From assembly GCA_026874595.1 (NCBI GenBank), contig CM049310.1, positions 40,673,558-40,737,557 of the forward strand: DNA of 64,000 nucleotides, in the 5' to 3' direction. Each line of letters starts with the position of its first letter. The first letter of the stretch is position 1. The notes under the pieces are model-generated. The model was given only the letters and a program-made list of their open reading frames with translations. It ran no database searches and had not been told where the DNA came from. Positions 12,847-26,400 of the stretch are shown here, one piece after another. The position numbers and the translations under genes were made by a program. This DNA comes from Sipunculus nudus (taxonomy: Eukaryota; Annelida; Sipuncula; Golfingiida; Sipunculidae).

Positions 12847-12905
12847 GGGACACCAGTTCAGCATTACCAGCACATTCAAACAGTACTACAGCAGCTACAA
12901 GGTGA
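12847..12905 (+). CDS. Probable second exon of the type II membrane protein
   Basis: It follows the acceptor TTTTCTTTTGCAG (ending 12846) and continues the phase-1 frame of the exon at 10626-11475. The codons read GDTSSALPAHSNSTTAAT, a Ser/Thr/Ala-rich juxtamembrane stretch typical of an extracellular stalk. Two ends are possible. The frame reaches TGA at 12903-12905, giving a 302-residue protein with a short outside tail. Alternatively the donor AAG|GTGATA at 12901/12902 splices in phase 2 to further exons. I found no convincing later exon before the next gene at 20432, so the extent of this gene is open. Confidence 0.5.
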
Positions 12906-15154
12906 TAATGCACGAGTCCATGACGTTGACAAATCCTCAAAGGTCAAAGGCCATGGGTCAAAGGTCGAGGTCATCATGGCAATTTGATCTCGGATAATAT
13001 CAAATCTGTGGCGCTTTTTAAATCCTCCTTGTAAAATGCAGTTACAGGGAGTAGGGCGAGACAAGTATATCAGTACTTAAGCTTTTGTACATAGCAATAG
13101 GGGACAAAGCAATAACTGTGATTTTACCTGCATATTATAAGCGTTGTGAACATTATCATGTTCCTGATATCCACAATGCGCATGCGTGGAGTATCTCGAG
13201 GACAACGGGTGGTAGGATGTATCATTTGGAATTTGTGTCAGGTTGGTATTGAAGGTTAAGTCCCTATTAAATGGTTCATTTAAAAGATCTTGCAAAGATA
13301 TACCAAACACTTCATTTTCTCACTTAAAGTCAGGCGGAATTTGGTTAAAAACTCTTTTTAAGTTTTAAATTCAGCTTGTTATTGTTATTTTAGGGTATTG
13401 CTGCTAATATTTAGGAGAATACTATTGATTAAATTCTTGAAGTTTTGAACTGATGAATGCAACATAATGTTTGGTTTCCAGTCATTGGCACTGCAGAGAA
13501 ATCACCTCTGACTAAATATTTACTAGTTCAGAGACTTTATCTGTTAGACCTGTATGTGAAAATTAGAGATGGCAAATTGACACATGTAGTGTGGGTTAAT
13601 GAATTTGTTCATTGTTAGAACTCCTGACATGGGGTGCATTTGTTATATTATACTATTATTTTTGTTATATATTTATAAGTTCAGAGTTAGATTTGAATCA
13701 GAATGTACTTATAGGTTTATCGAGTATAGTGTGTCATATAAAAAAGCAAAACCCTAGTCATTGGTTTTCTTGGACAGCAAAGTCATCCATAGATTATTAT
13801 CGGTACAAAAATGATCTGGTTATAATTATTTATATACTAGTATTCGCATGAAGTATACGTGCCAGTGATTAGGCCAGAGTAGAGAAAAGATGGAAGAAAG
13901 ATAATGGAATGACGAGAGACTAACGTATGAAATATTTGTTTACGTTTATTTGACATAAATTTTTCGTTGTTTTATGATCATGTTTGAGTTCATACATGTT
14001 TTACATATGCAAACAGTAACTAAAACAAAGGCTCAAGTTGCATGTGTGATGATCCAATAGTTATTGTTTCTATTACATCATTACCCATACGTCTTCTACC
14101 ACTTATTCGTCACTACAACATCTGGCTATTTTACCTTACACACAGAAGATCTTGCAAAGATATTAGCAGTTGTCGACGTTTTCCGAGTAAACGAAAATAT
14201 AATTGATGAGCAATTTGAAAACAACAATAAATCAAACAACCCCACTAATTATAAAAACCGTTGTGCCTCATGACCCACCATCCTGAACATATACGTTGGC
14301 GTAAACCTGGTCTGATTGGCTACTGACGTGTACATGACTTACAATTTTGTGATGTCACTTCCGGCACCATGCAGTTCTTTCTTAAAACAGTTCTTTCAAT
14401 GATATACGCACAACATAGTGAAAGGTTATTAATTATATCAGACACGAAGTATGTACCCGTATAAAGGAACTCTTTATATACCAATGTATGGTTCATGCAA
14501 TTTTCTTTGGTGGATATCAACAATGTAAATTGTATTATTAATGCAGGGGTATTTCATTTACTGTTTATACATTAATAAGCCACCAGTTTAGCAAAGCGTT
14601 TTAATTTAGAAATGCAATATTTTCGCCTATATGCTCGGTGTTCATGTGCCTTGTATGCCTGTGTATATGAATACTGGATATTCTGAAAAGTGTGCATGTT
14701 CGGATATGTGTTTTGAATATATAAATATAACCATAATGTGCTACAGACACGTTGGTGTTTAGGTTTTTATATGGCAACCGAAAAAAAAATATTTTTCGTA
14801 TGATTGTATTTTACTATATAGTATTAGGACAATAACAAATGATGAAATATAATTCCATGCAGCATGTAGGGAACTGTAGATCGGTATATGCTCTTTAATA
14901 TAACTTCTAAAAGTACACAGGTAAAATGTAGTGCGGGTTCCTACCGTTGTGAAATAAGGCTGGCCGAAACCCAGAGGACATTTGTCAGTGAACTTTGAAA
15001 AACATTAAATACAGACTAAATATACTGTATTAAGTACAATATGAATATCTCGTCATCTTATATTTTTGTTAAAGATAATTTGATGACAGGACTTAATTGT
15101 TTCTATTTAATGTTCTGGTTAAGCACAGCTAACCATATGTTCATGGTTATAACC

Positions 15155-15157
<3 letters not shown>

Positions 15158-15192
<35 letters not shown>
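15158..15192. repeat. (TA)n microsatellite
   Basis: Uninterrupted TA tract of about 35 bp. Confidence 0.95.
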
Positions 15193-15195
<3 letters not shown>

Positions 15196-15344
15196 CATCA
15201 TTAATAAAATATATACAGTATATACAAACATATAATTGTTCTTCATCGTGTACTTGCACTGTCTGTCTGGCTGATATTGATGTGAGAGAACGTTTAAAAA
15301 AATCTGTCCTAATTCATGCACACAATTTTACTTTCTTTATCATC

Positions 15345-15440
15345 GGCTTGATCAGAAGCGAAGGGGGGGGGGCTAGTTCTCCTGAGTTGGAACCCCCCCC
15401 CCCCCCGCTTTAACCCCTAAATCCTTGATCCGCTTCTGTT
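15345..15440. repeat. G-tract/C-tract foldback mini-repeat
   Basis: GATCAGAAGCG and CGCTTCTG flank a run of about 11 G and, 20 nt later, a run of about 15 C. The block can fold on itself and the G run could form a quadruplex. The right part (GTTCTCCTGAGTTGGAACCCC ... AAATCCTTGATCCGC) matches 58225-58270 and the C-rich repeat at 2366-2415. Confidence 0.6.
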
Positions 15441-16262
15441 GATATATATGGTAATTATTTTGTCGAAAAGATTCATTATGTCCGTAAAAAGTGATTACTA
15501 ATCCATTGTTAATTATAATTATAAACAACTATGTATATGACACAAAATAAGAAGGCACCAGGGAGAGCTCAAATGTCCTCGACTAGACCAAACGTGTTTA
15601 TGTATATAATATAAACAATATATATGAAACTTGACCACTTCTTTTTCCCGTTCGTTTCTTTCATCAGCATTTATAAGCACAAAGTAAAGATGCTTTTTCG
15701 CTTTGACTTTGATGTGCCCTACGTAAGCGTCGAAATATATATATAAATTATAAACCAAGGGAAATGTGTATAACGGTTTACCTACTCGATGGTTGCATTA
15801 CAGGTTAGTTCTGCTGCCGGAACAAAGGCCGTCACGATTATTATACAAACAATCCCTAAACATCGTAGCTTTACTCTCGTGAGCACGAGTATACTAACCT
15901 CGTATCGCAGAGTGTGCTAATAAGATTCTATACATAGGTAGATTATTTATTGTATTAAATTTGAAAAGTGTTTTCAGGGGAATTTCATCAGACAAATAAA
16001 TATAATTAAATTCGCTGAATATTAAAGTGTCATATAACCGTTCGCCACCCTTTATTGTCTTGTAACATGACTGAGACTGGCCTCCTCATAAATGACGGTC
16101 TGATATCGAAAAAAAATGTCTGACTTGAACATCAATCTATAATGATGAATTCATTATGTGAAATCACATAACGATGAAACCAAACCAGGACAGGGGACTG
16201 CGGAGTTTCAACAGTAGCCGAAACATTTTTTTTTTTTTTTACAAATTGCGAGTTAAGCAGTT

Positions 16263-16665
16263 TCATTCATGAAATAAATTGATACGACGGCTCCCGAATG
16301 TCTGTCCAGATATCCAGGCCATGCGAATGACAGCACCAAAAGTATTCAGGGCACATAAGCACAGCTTTATATCCGAAAATTGGCCATTGTCCCGGTGGCC
16401 GATATTTTCCACACTGAAATCAATAACATTTTCCGTAAACTGGGCGAAACTCGCAGACATAATACGGGGTCCAAAATTAATCTTGCAGTCTTTAGATCTA
16501 CTGTTTACAATGCTTACGGTAAACTCGGCTGCACCAAACACGAACTGTTTGCGTTATTTGAAATTGTATAATCAGCGGCCGGTAGACGTCGCTGATTCGA
16601 TCACGCCAGTAAGCGGCGCACAACAAGCACAGGAGACACAAGGAATGTTTCTGTCCAAAAATTAA
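16263..16665. other. Unassigned segment open in several frames
   Basis: Three overlapping frames are open: plus 16279-16665 (128 codons), plus 16380-16571 (about 63 codons) and minus 16541-16263 (92 codons). The composition is less AT-rich than its neighbours. The plus frame from 16380 (including RKLGETRRHNTGSKINLAV) and the minus frame both look protein-like. No family was recognised and no splice signals could be assigned with confidence. It could be an exon or a decayed mobile-element gene fragment. Confidence 0.25.
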
Positions 16666-19600
16666 TGCTAGATTTGCTATTTGATACCAGTTCTTACCCC
16701 GTTTTGGGCCAAGACCTACATAGCTACTTTGAATTAAGTTGTATACGTAACAGATAAATTGTTGGTTCGATCAAAGTAACTTCTGCGCCATGAAGACAAA
16801 AAGTAACAGGATAACTTTAGAAAGTATCGTATGAAGTACCCATTATTACAATAAATACCAATGCTTTGTCCACTGTCTCTATACAGTGTCCCGGTGACCC
16901 CGGGTATATAACATATGTAAAGACATGACACTTACAAACCCCACGCACAGAAATTTCACAAGAAATATCTCATCTGATAAATCCGTCCCGTTTTTGGACA
17001 CATATACTCCATATTTTCCCATTTTCAAAGCGTATAATACCGTCATGGATAATGTTTCAGCTATTGATATTAATGTGGGACACTCTTACACATATCATGC
17101 AGCTTGGTTAACTTCAATGAAATCCTGACATCGACTCGTCATATCAAAAATAGCCGGGTGCAAGAGAAAGAGCTTTACTATCGGCCGCCTGTGGCGATGT
17201 TAATGGGAAAATGTTGATGTAATTGTAGTACAATCATATTTTAATTAGACCAATGACCAGGTAGATTGTCGGCCACCTTTCATCCTTAAAAGGTTCCATG
17301 TTGTCTATATGACAGAACTTTCATTTTCGTATGGCCCTCCTGGCGTTTGAGAAATATTGCGACCTTTCAGGAAACGCATACACTCTTGGAAACGCATACA
17401 CATTTTTGGGATTTTATTTGTAGGTAAATACTTTGATATAATATGACCTTTTGATCTATAATTCTGTCATATTATAGAAAATGACACATGTCTATCACCT
17501 TACACATCATAAATGGGATATACATCAGTTGGCGTTACCGATTTCTATATTTCCAATGGTACTTAAGAAACGTAAATGAGACTGGTCAACTAATAATCCT
17601 TAGCCATTTTTCAACCCCTCCTCTGTATACATGACAGACATAAACGCTGGTATATTTCTCAGTCAAACTGCTGGCGCTCAGTTCGTGACGTCACTGACAC
17701 CTGCGGGTATTATTGCTGGCCCTGACGTGCTGCCAGTATTGGTTTGCATGGAGCATGCGGACACTGTAACATGATGCCTGACCAGTCACTGGCCAAATTT
17801 TGTAGTCTCGGTTTGTGATGAATGGGGTGGTCAATCACTGCCACCTGGCGGCTGTATGCGGGTCAGTTTACTTCAAGTGTCCTATAACCCCAGATTTGAT
17901 ATGTGGAACACTGGTATGTGCACCATTAATCTTAATCATACAGCATCTTAAGTCGAAAATCACTGCCATAGCAATATCAGCGTCTGTAGATCATTATATG
18001 TTAACTTGCTGCTCCTTTTGCTGATAAACCCGCACACGTAACGCAGACAAAGTTATACCGAATCTCACATGGTCGGTCGATCGTATCAGGATACTTCAGT
18101 CTTCTATAAGTATCATAGGTATACCGGGTCCAGTCAGAACTGACATTCTTATAGATATTAGAATTAGTAACAATAGTCAGGAATAGTCAGGAATTCGAGG
18201 AAAAGGCCTGAAGTTCGTTGCCTAAATGTGACGTGTACCTAATATTTGTTTTCGGGGATTTTTCCGATGGAATTTTGTCCATATGGAGTACACGTCCTTT
18301 ATAAGGCCTAATAGCGCTCCCCCTTTTGATACCCCTGACCAAAGTATTTACCAGATTAATAAGCCCTCCTCGCCCAAGGTTTGTAATACATTAATCGTCT
18401 TCGCTGTTTTGATGGTATATTTTCCAGGGAGCAGAGATAAATTTTAAAATCCGAAAATGAAGAGACGAAAGGATCAGATTAAAAAGGTTAGAAAACGTGC
18501 AAGACGGATTAATCTGGTATCAGGTAATGGACACAAGTGCAATACCTTTAAGGTCTTAATATCGTCAAAGTCATTAATTTTTCTGAGTTTTTTACTATAC
18601 TAGATTATTTTTATACCAAAGTTGTCACAGAAATTTGTTGTTAGCAAGTTAGTCCATCAGTCTGAAAAAGTAGCCTTTCAACTGACCTGTCATCCCCACA
18701 TGGGGTGTAAACAGAATCACATGTATATCCAGAGAGAACCTAAACATTCTTCAGTCACTGACTGGCTGGCACATGGAGCTATGGCTTAACTGATATCTGA
18801 GATTATAGCCCGCAGTGTATGTTTTTTAAGCTTGTGCACCGCGTACCTTGATAAGCTGGATCCTGCTTATTGACCCTTAATTAGTGCAAACCAGAGTGGC
18901 CAGGTGACGTAATTAGTAGTTGTTGTCCTTGGACCATAATCTCCGCTTCTCCTGGGTATAACCCCTTCAGATTTGACATTTGTGATCAAATTCACTATTT
19001 ATACATGAAAAACGGTTAAGGACAATAAAAGAGGATGGAGAAAAGTTAGACCGGCCATAATGTGGATTCATGTTGTACAACCGTCACTTGCATTCACATT
19101 TCAGTCAGCAAACTTGTACAAAACTACTCTTCCAAAACAGTTTTGGCCATTTTCTCAAAACTGTGTTTCAGTGGATTACACCATTAGAGGGATATTTCTC
19201 ACAAACTCACAGGCATCAAACTATCAAATTTTGCACACATGTTCGAAAACATATTACCTAAAACATGTTTTTCTAGATATTACAAAAAGCAGTCACCGCC
19301 CATTTAACACATAGAATCATTTTTTTTCATTTTTGTTCAAAGAATTTTAATTAAATAAGAATTAAAATTGAAGTGTAAGGAAAGATGATAACTATGCAAA
19401 TAAAATAATGCCGCTCGATATTTGTCTATTTTTTAAGATAATGTCATAGTTAAATGCCTACCTTTTACCAGATGTGATATATATATATATTGGGGGGGGG
19501 GGGGTCAGAATGCGCTTTAAGTTTTAAACTATTCAGACCAACCTAGATTATATTTATATAGAGCACCTCTTATGGAGGATATTCAGAGGATTCCAAAGAT

Positions 19601-20329
19601 ATACTTGGGACATATTACAGACATTTCAGTAATTTATTTCAGTACATTTTAAACTGAACCAAGACAGTTTGACGATATCAATACTTTATGTATACATAGG
19701 CCTAAAAGGTACAGAACAATTATAGGGCCTGACGGGCTCATCAGACGGGCTGAAAACCTGATATCTGCATTTCAAATTAAATCCCGACTATCGAAGTATC
19801 ATTTCGGGCCCAAAATATTCCCACATCCATTACTCGAACAAATGGCATACCAGTTTTCATAAAAACGATTTTTTATCAGTTTACATCCCACTGTGCCATG
19901 CACATTAAGTGGATTAGCCATGTACTCCATGATGTCGCCCGCTAATATTGTGAGGCATTTCATTGTGTGGCAACCGGGTGCCAGCTGAATATATTAATAA
20001 TCGTGTAAGATTCAATTAAGCAAGGTTTGTTCAGATTCTCTGATAAAACCATTCACAACCATCAACTATTAAGCATCCCTGTTGCCTGAAGAAATAATTT
20101 TAATGTAGGGATGTTTTCATACGAAACATGTGCACATCTGCTGGCAGAGTGGAATTTTATAGTTCATGCATTCTACACACAAATGATTCACCTGGATTCA
20201 TGGTTAAGCACAAAACCCCCATTTACCGATTTCATCGCATTTTCTTTGCCCCAAATGGGCCATTGTCATAGCCACAATGGATCAGCGGCATGTGCTCGCG
20301 ATACAACTAGATCTGGTGCCACGTACTAG

Positions 20330-20431
20330 CCTGACATCTGGCGGTGATTTTGTTAACTAAAATTTAACCTCTGCAAAAGTCGTTTTTGACAGCGGAGGGG
20401 AAGGTCATCTCACCAGTTGTCGCCCAGGAAT
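20330..20431 (+). promoter_or_regulatory. Presumed 5' untranslated region of MIC27
   Basis: Sequence directly upstream of the inferred start codon at 20432. No TATA box is evident close by. The transcription start cannot be placed from sequence alone. It is inferred only from the splice-compatible ATG that follows. Confidence 0.3.
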
Positions 20432-20443
20432 ATGGCCAGCCGA
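20432..20443 (+). CDS. MIC27: MIC27 coding exon 1 (MASR)
   Basis: ATGGCCAGCCGA followed by the donor GTGAGTC, phase 0. It matches the phase-0 acceptor at 24341/24342 and gives the basic start MASRLVTR expected of a mitochondrial targeting segment. It is chosen because it is the only nearby ATG-plus-donor that fits. If wrong, an internal ATG at 24366 in exon 2 could serve (MAAVPFISYK). Confidence 0.6.
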
Positions 20444-23400
20444 GTGAGTCTCTTCAGTACAACTAGATCCGTTTTCATTATACGTATAGGTTTCTTTTAA
20501 TCTGCCCAAAACACATCTGCATTGGTATTTTTATAATCTTAAACTCATTTCGTGTTTGTATGATTGTCTTTCTGCTGAGCTTTCATTAATCCCCAAATAT
20601 CGCCCTGTACTCTATAGGCTAAAGCTCCAGAAATCCACTGCCTTTTGTCGTTTTGAACCCATTTCCACAACCAATTGACCACAGGGTATACTGGTAGAGA
20701 GTAATGCTTGTTTAGTTTCTGTCATTGAAACAAATACATTACTTGCTGCAGTCTTGCAGTGCTGACATATAGTTAGCCACCAAGGGTGATTATAAAATGT
20801 TAGATATATCTGAGAGTACATTTTATAGTCACCACCCCATGTATGCACTTGGGTGGGATTCTAACCTCTGTATGATCTTGGTCTATAAAAGGGAGAAAAT
20901 CCTTCAGTAACTCGAGTATCTCATTTTTAAAGACAAAATTCTGTTATGATAAGCTTATTGCATAAATACCCTGCATAATTATGTCTATAACTCTTACAAA
21001 ACTGGACCAGTACACATAACAGTGTCGCCGCTACATATACATTCTAACTGCTTCTGTCATGGCGGTTATGAGCAGAACGACCCGTGTGATAGTAAACACT
21101 GATCAAGCGCTGCAGCCTCTGGCGGGGAGAGTCTATACTATCCAAGGTTGTACGGATCCGTACAAACCCTAAGATATATATATATGCCTTTTGTAACGTG
21201 AGGACACCAGTTAAACCACATATATTATTATTGTTACAGATGCTTGGTCTCCGTTGGGACCAAAACTTTAGCTGAATGATCAGTATATAAAGAAGTATGG
21301 GCACTTACTCTGAATGAAGTCAGATATTACTTCATCTCCGTTGGGCCGCTGGAGCCTTCAAGTTTGAACAGCCAATAGGAAATTAGCATCATTGACAACA
21401 CGCGATGTATGATGGGAAGGATGCTTATGAAAATATGGTCTATCCTAGTGCACGGCACTGGCATTCCTGGGAAAAGCCCCCCTGAATTCCTCTTTTGCAT
21501 AGATTGCCCACCTTATTTGCATGGGATTCCTTTTCTGGCAGTGTCCTGTTGCGCATGCAACATCTGAACCCCGGCAGTTCAAAGGATAAAAAACATTCAC
21601 AGGCGCACATAAAGGTGATATATCGATTTGATTTGATACATAATAAGTTTATTTCTATATATAAATACAAGATAGCTTCTCTATCGCACAAGCAGCAGTG
21701 GTATTTCATGTTATATGCCCCTCCATGTACCGCAGGGTGAACTCTCACCGCCAGACGGTCGGACTCCATATCACATAAATGGAGTCCGTACGTGGCGGAC
21801 TAATACATTACAAGATAAAACTGGGCCTGTAATCAGTTTTGCCTTTTTATAAATGTTTAAGTAAATTAATTATTTATTGGCTGTTGATAAATCATACGTG
21901 TTCTTATACTACAGGTTCAGACACTGATCATCTGAACACACAGGCTCAAGTTTCAGCAATTCCCGTTTGAGGCGTCATTCAATGTGTTGGTCTGAAATTT
22001 GGATTGTATATCCAACTTTAAGAGTTTTCTCAGAAAGCAGACAGGTGGTGCCACCTACCTTACTGTTTTCATAGTATAAATAAATGCCTTTTACTCAGGA
22101 ATGATTCGGCATATTGGCCTAAAATTGTGCTTGTCCATAGATCTTGGAAACCTCCATCTCATATTCAAGACTGGTGGCGCCATCTGCAATAGTTTTGTGT
22201 GGCGTCCATCCATACATTTGCTGTAGGTGAAAATTGCTCATATTTGAGGAACTGTTCAATGTGTTGGTCTGCAATTTGGCATGTACATCCAACTTGGAGA
22301 GTTTTCTCATCGTCTAGACAGGTGGCGCCACGTACCTTACCATTTTAATAGTATAAATCAATTCCCTTTTCTCAAGAGCAATTCACCATATTTGCCCCCA
22401 TATTTGGTAAAAAATATTGTTTCTCAAGTTGATAGATGGAAGAAACTAAGGTTGCTTGCCAAGTGTCAGTATATGCTGCTGAAGAAGGGGGGGGGGGGGG
22501 GGCTGTTCTCATGGGGCAGGGGGATCACTATGTCTGGGGATACTGTGGCACCTGCGGTGCCAAAAAATGACTAGTTTATTTTTAAATTTAGAATCTTACT
22601 CTTCTAGACCATCCCAGGGCCTGTGTCTCAGACATTGGGCATGAGACTCGCACATTTACCCCTCGCCTCACGCTCTCATGCCAAGGGACATTTATCTCAC
22701 GCATTCTGTTACCTGGCCCGGTGATCCCCAGCTTTCAAGTAGGTTAATAGGTGTTGGTGGCCCGACATGGTCCATCTGTTTTTTTTTTTTTTTTCAATAA
22801 TCATAGGCATAGGAAACCTGGGGGGAGGGCGGCTGAAGGGCAACATCATATATATAGGGGGGCAATTGTATAGTTGTAAGTTTTAATGAATACAGGTGGG
22901 TTGATGATTTCTTGGTAATTTTTCAGTGTTTTCCTGTAAATAGTCCATCACTCCTACAGGAATGGCGGATCTTGACTGCCACGACCACTAGTTTGAAATC
23001 TCACGCATTGTGATGCTGCCAACTTGGTGTCTCTGGTGTCTGCATATTTTTTCCCCAATTATTGTTTTAAAAAATTCTTTAAAAATAAATTTTTGCCTTA
23101 AGTAAAAGTTAAAATACATATGCAGATGTTCTTCCAATTTTGTGTTGAGTAATAATATATCAAGTAAAGAGTATGTACTTTGCTACACTGTTGCCTTGTT
23201 TATGCCTTTGGACCTTGGTTGTCCTGGCACAGCTGGACAGTATATGTTCCTATTTAGAAGACTTTCCATGTCTATGGTTGCAAGAGTTGTTTATAAAACA
23301 GTAATAAACTCGAGGTTTTGTTGCATATGACTTTGCTTGACTGATGTCATCAGTTTGAATTGCTAGTTTATTTTTCTGTTCTCAGATGATTAAGATGTTG

Positions 23401-26400
23401 CAATAATTATGGACTTTTTTTTCTAATTTTTGGATTGTCTTATACTAATACAGTGCAAGGTAGGACATTCTTCACTCAGGTAGTTGGTGGAATAGCTCCT
23501 GCAAACTTTTGTCCAGAATTGTTTATACTGAAAATTATCACTGAAAAACCCACAGACAGGGCCTGGGGTACTGGGATGGACTATAGACTCCAGAAATTGC
23601 TTTAAATTTTGCAGATCTAAAAAAAAATTGATTTTCTCCCCTCAAAAACATGATGTGGCTTGAAACTGAAGCACTTGGTAAAACAAACATATTTTGATTG
23701 TGTATACCTACGGAATATACCATTCAAAACAGTTTCTGCATTTTAAAATTACTTCAGTCAGGTGTTTCGCTGAAGCAGGTTTAAGCAGTAAAAACTAATA
23801 TGTTTTCTCCTAGCCTTGGCTTAGCCTTTGTGTATTGTAACTACTGGTTGTTGACATAAAACCAAAGCTTGATTTAATTGGGGGATACAATGGGGTAGAT
23901 CCAAAATACTGCACAGCACTTGTATGACCCTGCATGTAGGATCCCTATTTCAATGAGCTAACTACCCAGTAAGCTTGCCTATGCATACTGCTGACTTTGT
24001 GGCCCTTCCAGCTGGTACATGTAATATATTATTATAATTTGGATGAATTGAAATTTCCATTCAAGAAAATTCATTTAATTTTATTCATTCATTATTTACA
24101 GTACATGCAAATATATGTTTTGTCACAGTACAAGTAAAAATTTACGTATCACAGTACATAAAAATGGAAATTTAAAATACCACAGAATGACTCACGGTAC
24201 CTCAGTCTATCTCAGATGATATAAATATATCATAGAACAGCATGAAACCATGTAATATTTAATTTGTGAGCAGTTGTTCTAGGCACGGGTCACACTATAT
24301 CCAGGTGGTATGTATCTGTTTAATGCTGTTTTGTTTTCCAGCTTGTTACACGGGTGGTGGTGCCCATGGCTGCTGTGCCATTCATCAGCTACAAGGTCCA
24401 TGCGGCCGGGGAGGAGCAGCCCAAAATGAAGTATAGAGATGTGAGTTTTTTTAAAGACAAGCTGAGCACCACAGCCCATGGGTCACCTAATTCAGATTTT
24501 CTGTGAATTAATAAAAGACTGTTACTTAGTATCATATTGTTACGTAATACTGGTACTATTGCGGTCTTCCTATAAACAGGTGAAATTGTAACAGAGATGC
24601 AGGTGGCTGAATATCATTTTGAGTGAACTTCCTGAATGATTACATGCAAACACATATCTCACTATATACTTTTGGAACATGTTTGGTCTGTATGAAACCA
24701 AATACCTTCAAATACATGGACAAACACTGTTGCAAGTTCTGACGCCAGTAAGCATATGTGCTGCATTTAACATTCAAATACAAATTTGACCCAACAGTGC
24801 ATATAATAACCAGTTTTGAAGTTACTATCAATTTGGCCTCATTTCTTAAGCTTCTGTAAGACTATCCCATGGGGCTTTTAATAGGAAGAAAATTTGTGGA
24901 GTCTGGGATGCACAGGCTAAAATTTTGGAGAGGTACAGGGGAGTTCAAAGGTTGAATTTTGTCAAAATGTGATGGATAATGTATAATTGAATCATTCTTT
25001 AAAATATTTAACATTATCGTATCTTTATAATATTGTTTACCTGTTATTATATATTTTTATCCAATTATATGTAATATTAACGTCAGCTCTCTGGTTAATT
25101 TGAGTGATTAGTTAGTGGTCAGTGACTGCTACAACAGCCAGCTCCTACAGCCAAAATTTTCCCCTTCCGATCCCCCCCTCGGATCCTCAGAACGGAGCAT
25201 CTTCGTGATCTTCGATCATCAGAGAAGCTTGCCCTGGTATCACATACAGTAACATTTTGCAAAATGTTATGCATTTTGTTTTATTAATACCTTTTTAGCT
25301 CAGCTGACTATGAGTCATCTGAGCTATAGTCATAATCCTTTTTCCGTCTATCTGTCCGGCCGTCTGTCCGACAGGTAACAGGGCATGTTTTGAAACCATT
25401 GGACCTATAAATCCAAATTTTGCATACAGTAAGATGTTCCCATAATCTCCTTCCATACTGAAAAATTGGGTCACTAGGACATCATTCCTTTGGGATAATA
25501 AGGAAAAATCTCAATTTTCCATTAAATAACCCACTGTGTCACTTCAAGGCTGCCTAATATAAAAACCAGTGATCTGTTTTTGATCATATTTCATATACAT
25601 ATTTTTCTATACATTCGCTATGCTCATGCCAGAAATGATGTCAGTATTGCACAACTAAGATATGGGCCTGAACCTAAGGCACTTGTAAAAAATCAATAAA
25701 ATATTTACACCCTTAACATGAGAGTTGCTAAAGCTAGAGATTTTTTGTCAGAGATATAAAGTTATTTAATCAAGATTCAATTGTATACCAAACATTAGTT
25801 CTGAATTTTTCAAATTTTATAAGCTATTAGCATATATAAAATCAATACCTAAAATTTTGCCCAGCTTTGACCATGGCACATTTGTTTCCTGTAAGCACTG
25901 TTGATATAATTTTCATATCATGCACACATAAGGATTTTAGCTTGTTTATTTTGAAAGCTGAAAGAAATTGGCCAAAAACTGTAGCTTTTATCAAAATTTT
26001 TATGAGACCATGTCAGACCCAGGCTTTACCCATCCCCTCTTTAGTCACCTGTATGACTCCTTGTTTACCTTTCAGGCAAATTATGTATGGCTGGACACAG
26101 TTGGTCCACGTGTCCAACCCAGCTCATCTAGTAGTTGTTTTCACCAACAACATAACAATAAACAATAAATAAATAATTTTTTATTGTTTTTTATAACAAA
26201 TTTAAGAAAAAATAATAGAAAAAGAATTGATAGTTGATGAGTAACAGGAAATTACCTTGCAATTTCTGATGTTGTAAGAATCTTGTATGGATGAAAGAAA
26301 ATGTATTCCAAATAACACCTAGCAGTCACCTATAGTATTTTTCATTTCAATTTTTAATAATAATAAAAAAAAATATTTTAAATTTTATTATTCATTACTA

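Larger units (their letters stand above)
12906..20431. other. Intergenic region between the membrane-protein gene and MIC27
   Basis: AT-rich DNA with microsatellites (TA tract 15158-15192; G14 tract near 19491), a G/C-tract mini-repeat and scattered short ORFs. Those at 13612-13851 and 14064-14273 are open for about 70-80 codons but match no family I know. The direct repeat GGAAACGCATACAC occurs twice near 17370-17405. Undetected exons of the upstream gene could lie here. Confidence 0.5.
20444..24341 (+). other. MIC27 intron 1
   Basis: About 3.9 kb of non-coding DNA beginning GTGAGT and ending TTTTCCAG. It contains a hairpin at 21744-21794, a Helitron-type repeat ending at 22574, and scattered T and G tracts. 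No exon-like ORF was seen. Confidence 0.6.

Noticed and set aside
13481-13515. Possible third exon of the membrane-protein gene after TTTGGTTTCCAG
   Set aside because: In the required phase it reaches a stop within about ten codons and encodes nothing recognisable.
14064-14273. 70-codon plus ORF with a protein-like stretch (LAKILAVVDVFRVNENII)
   Set aside because: No acceptor in the phase needed to continue the upstream gene, and no recognised family. Kept only as a remark in the intergenic entry.
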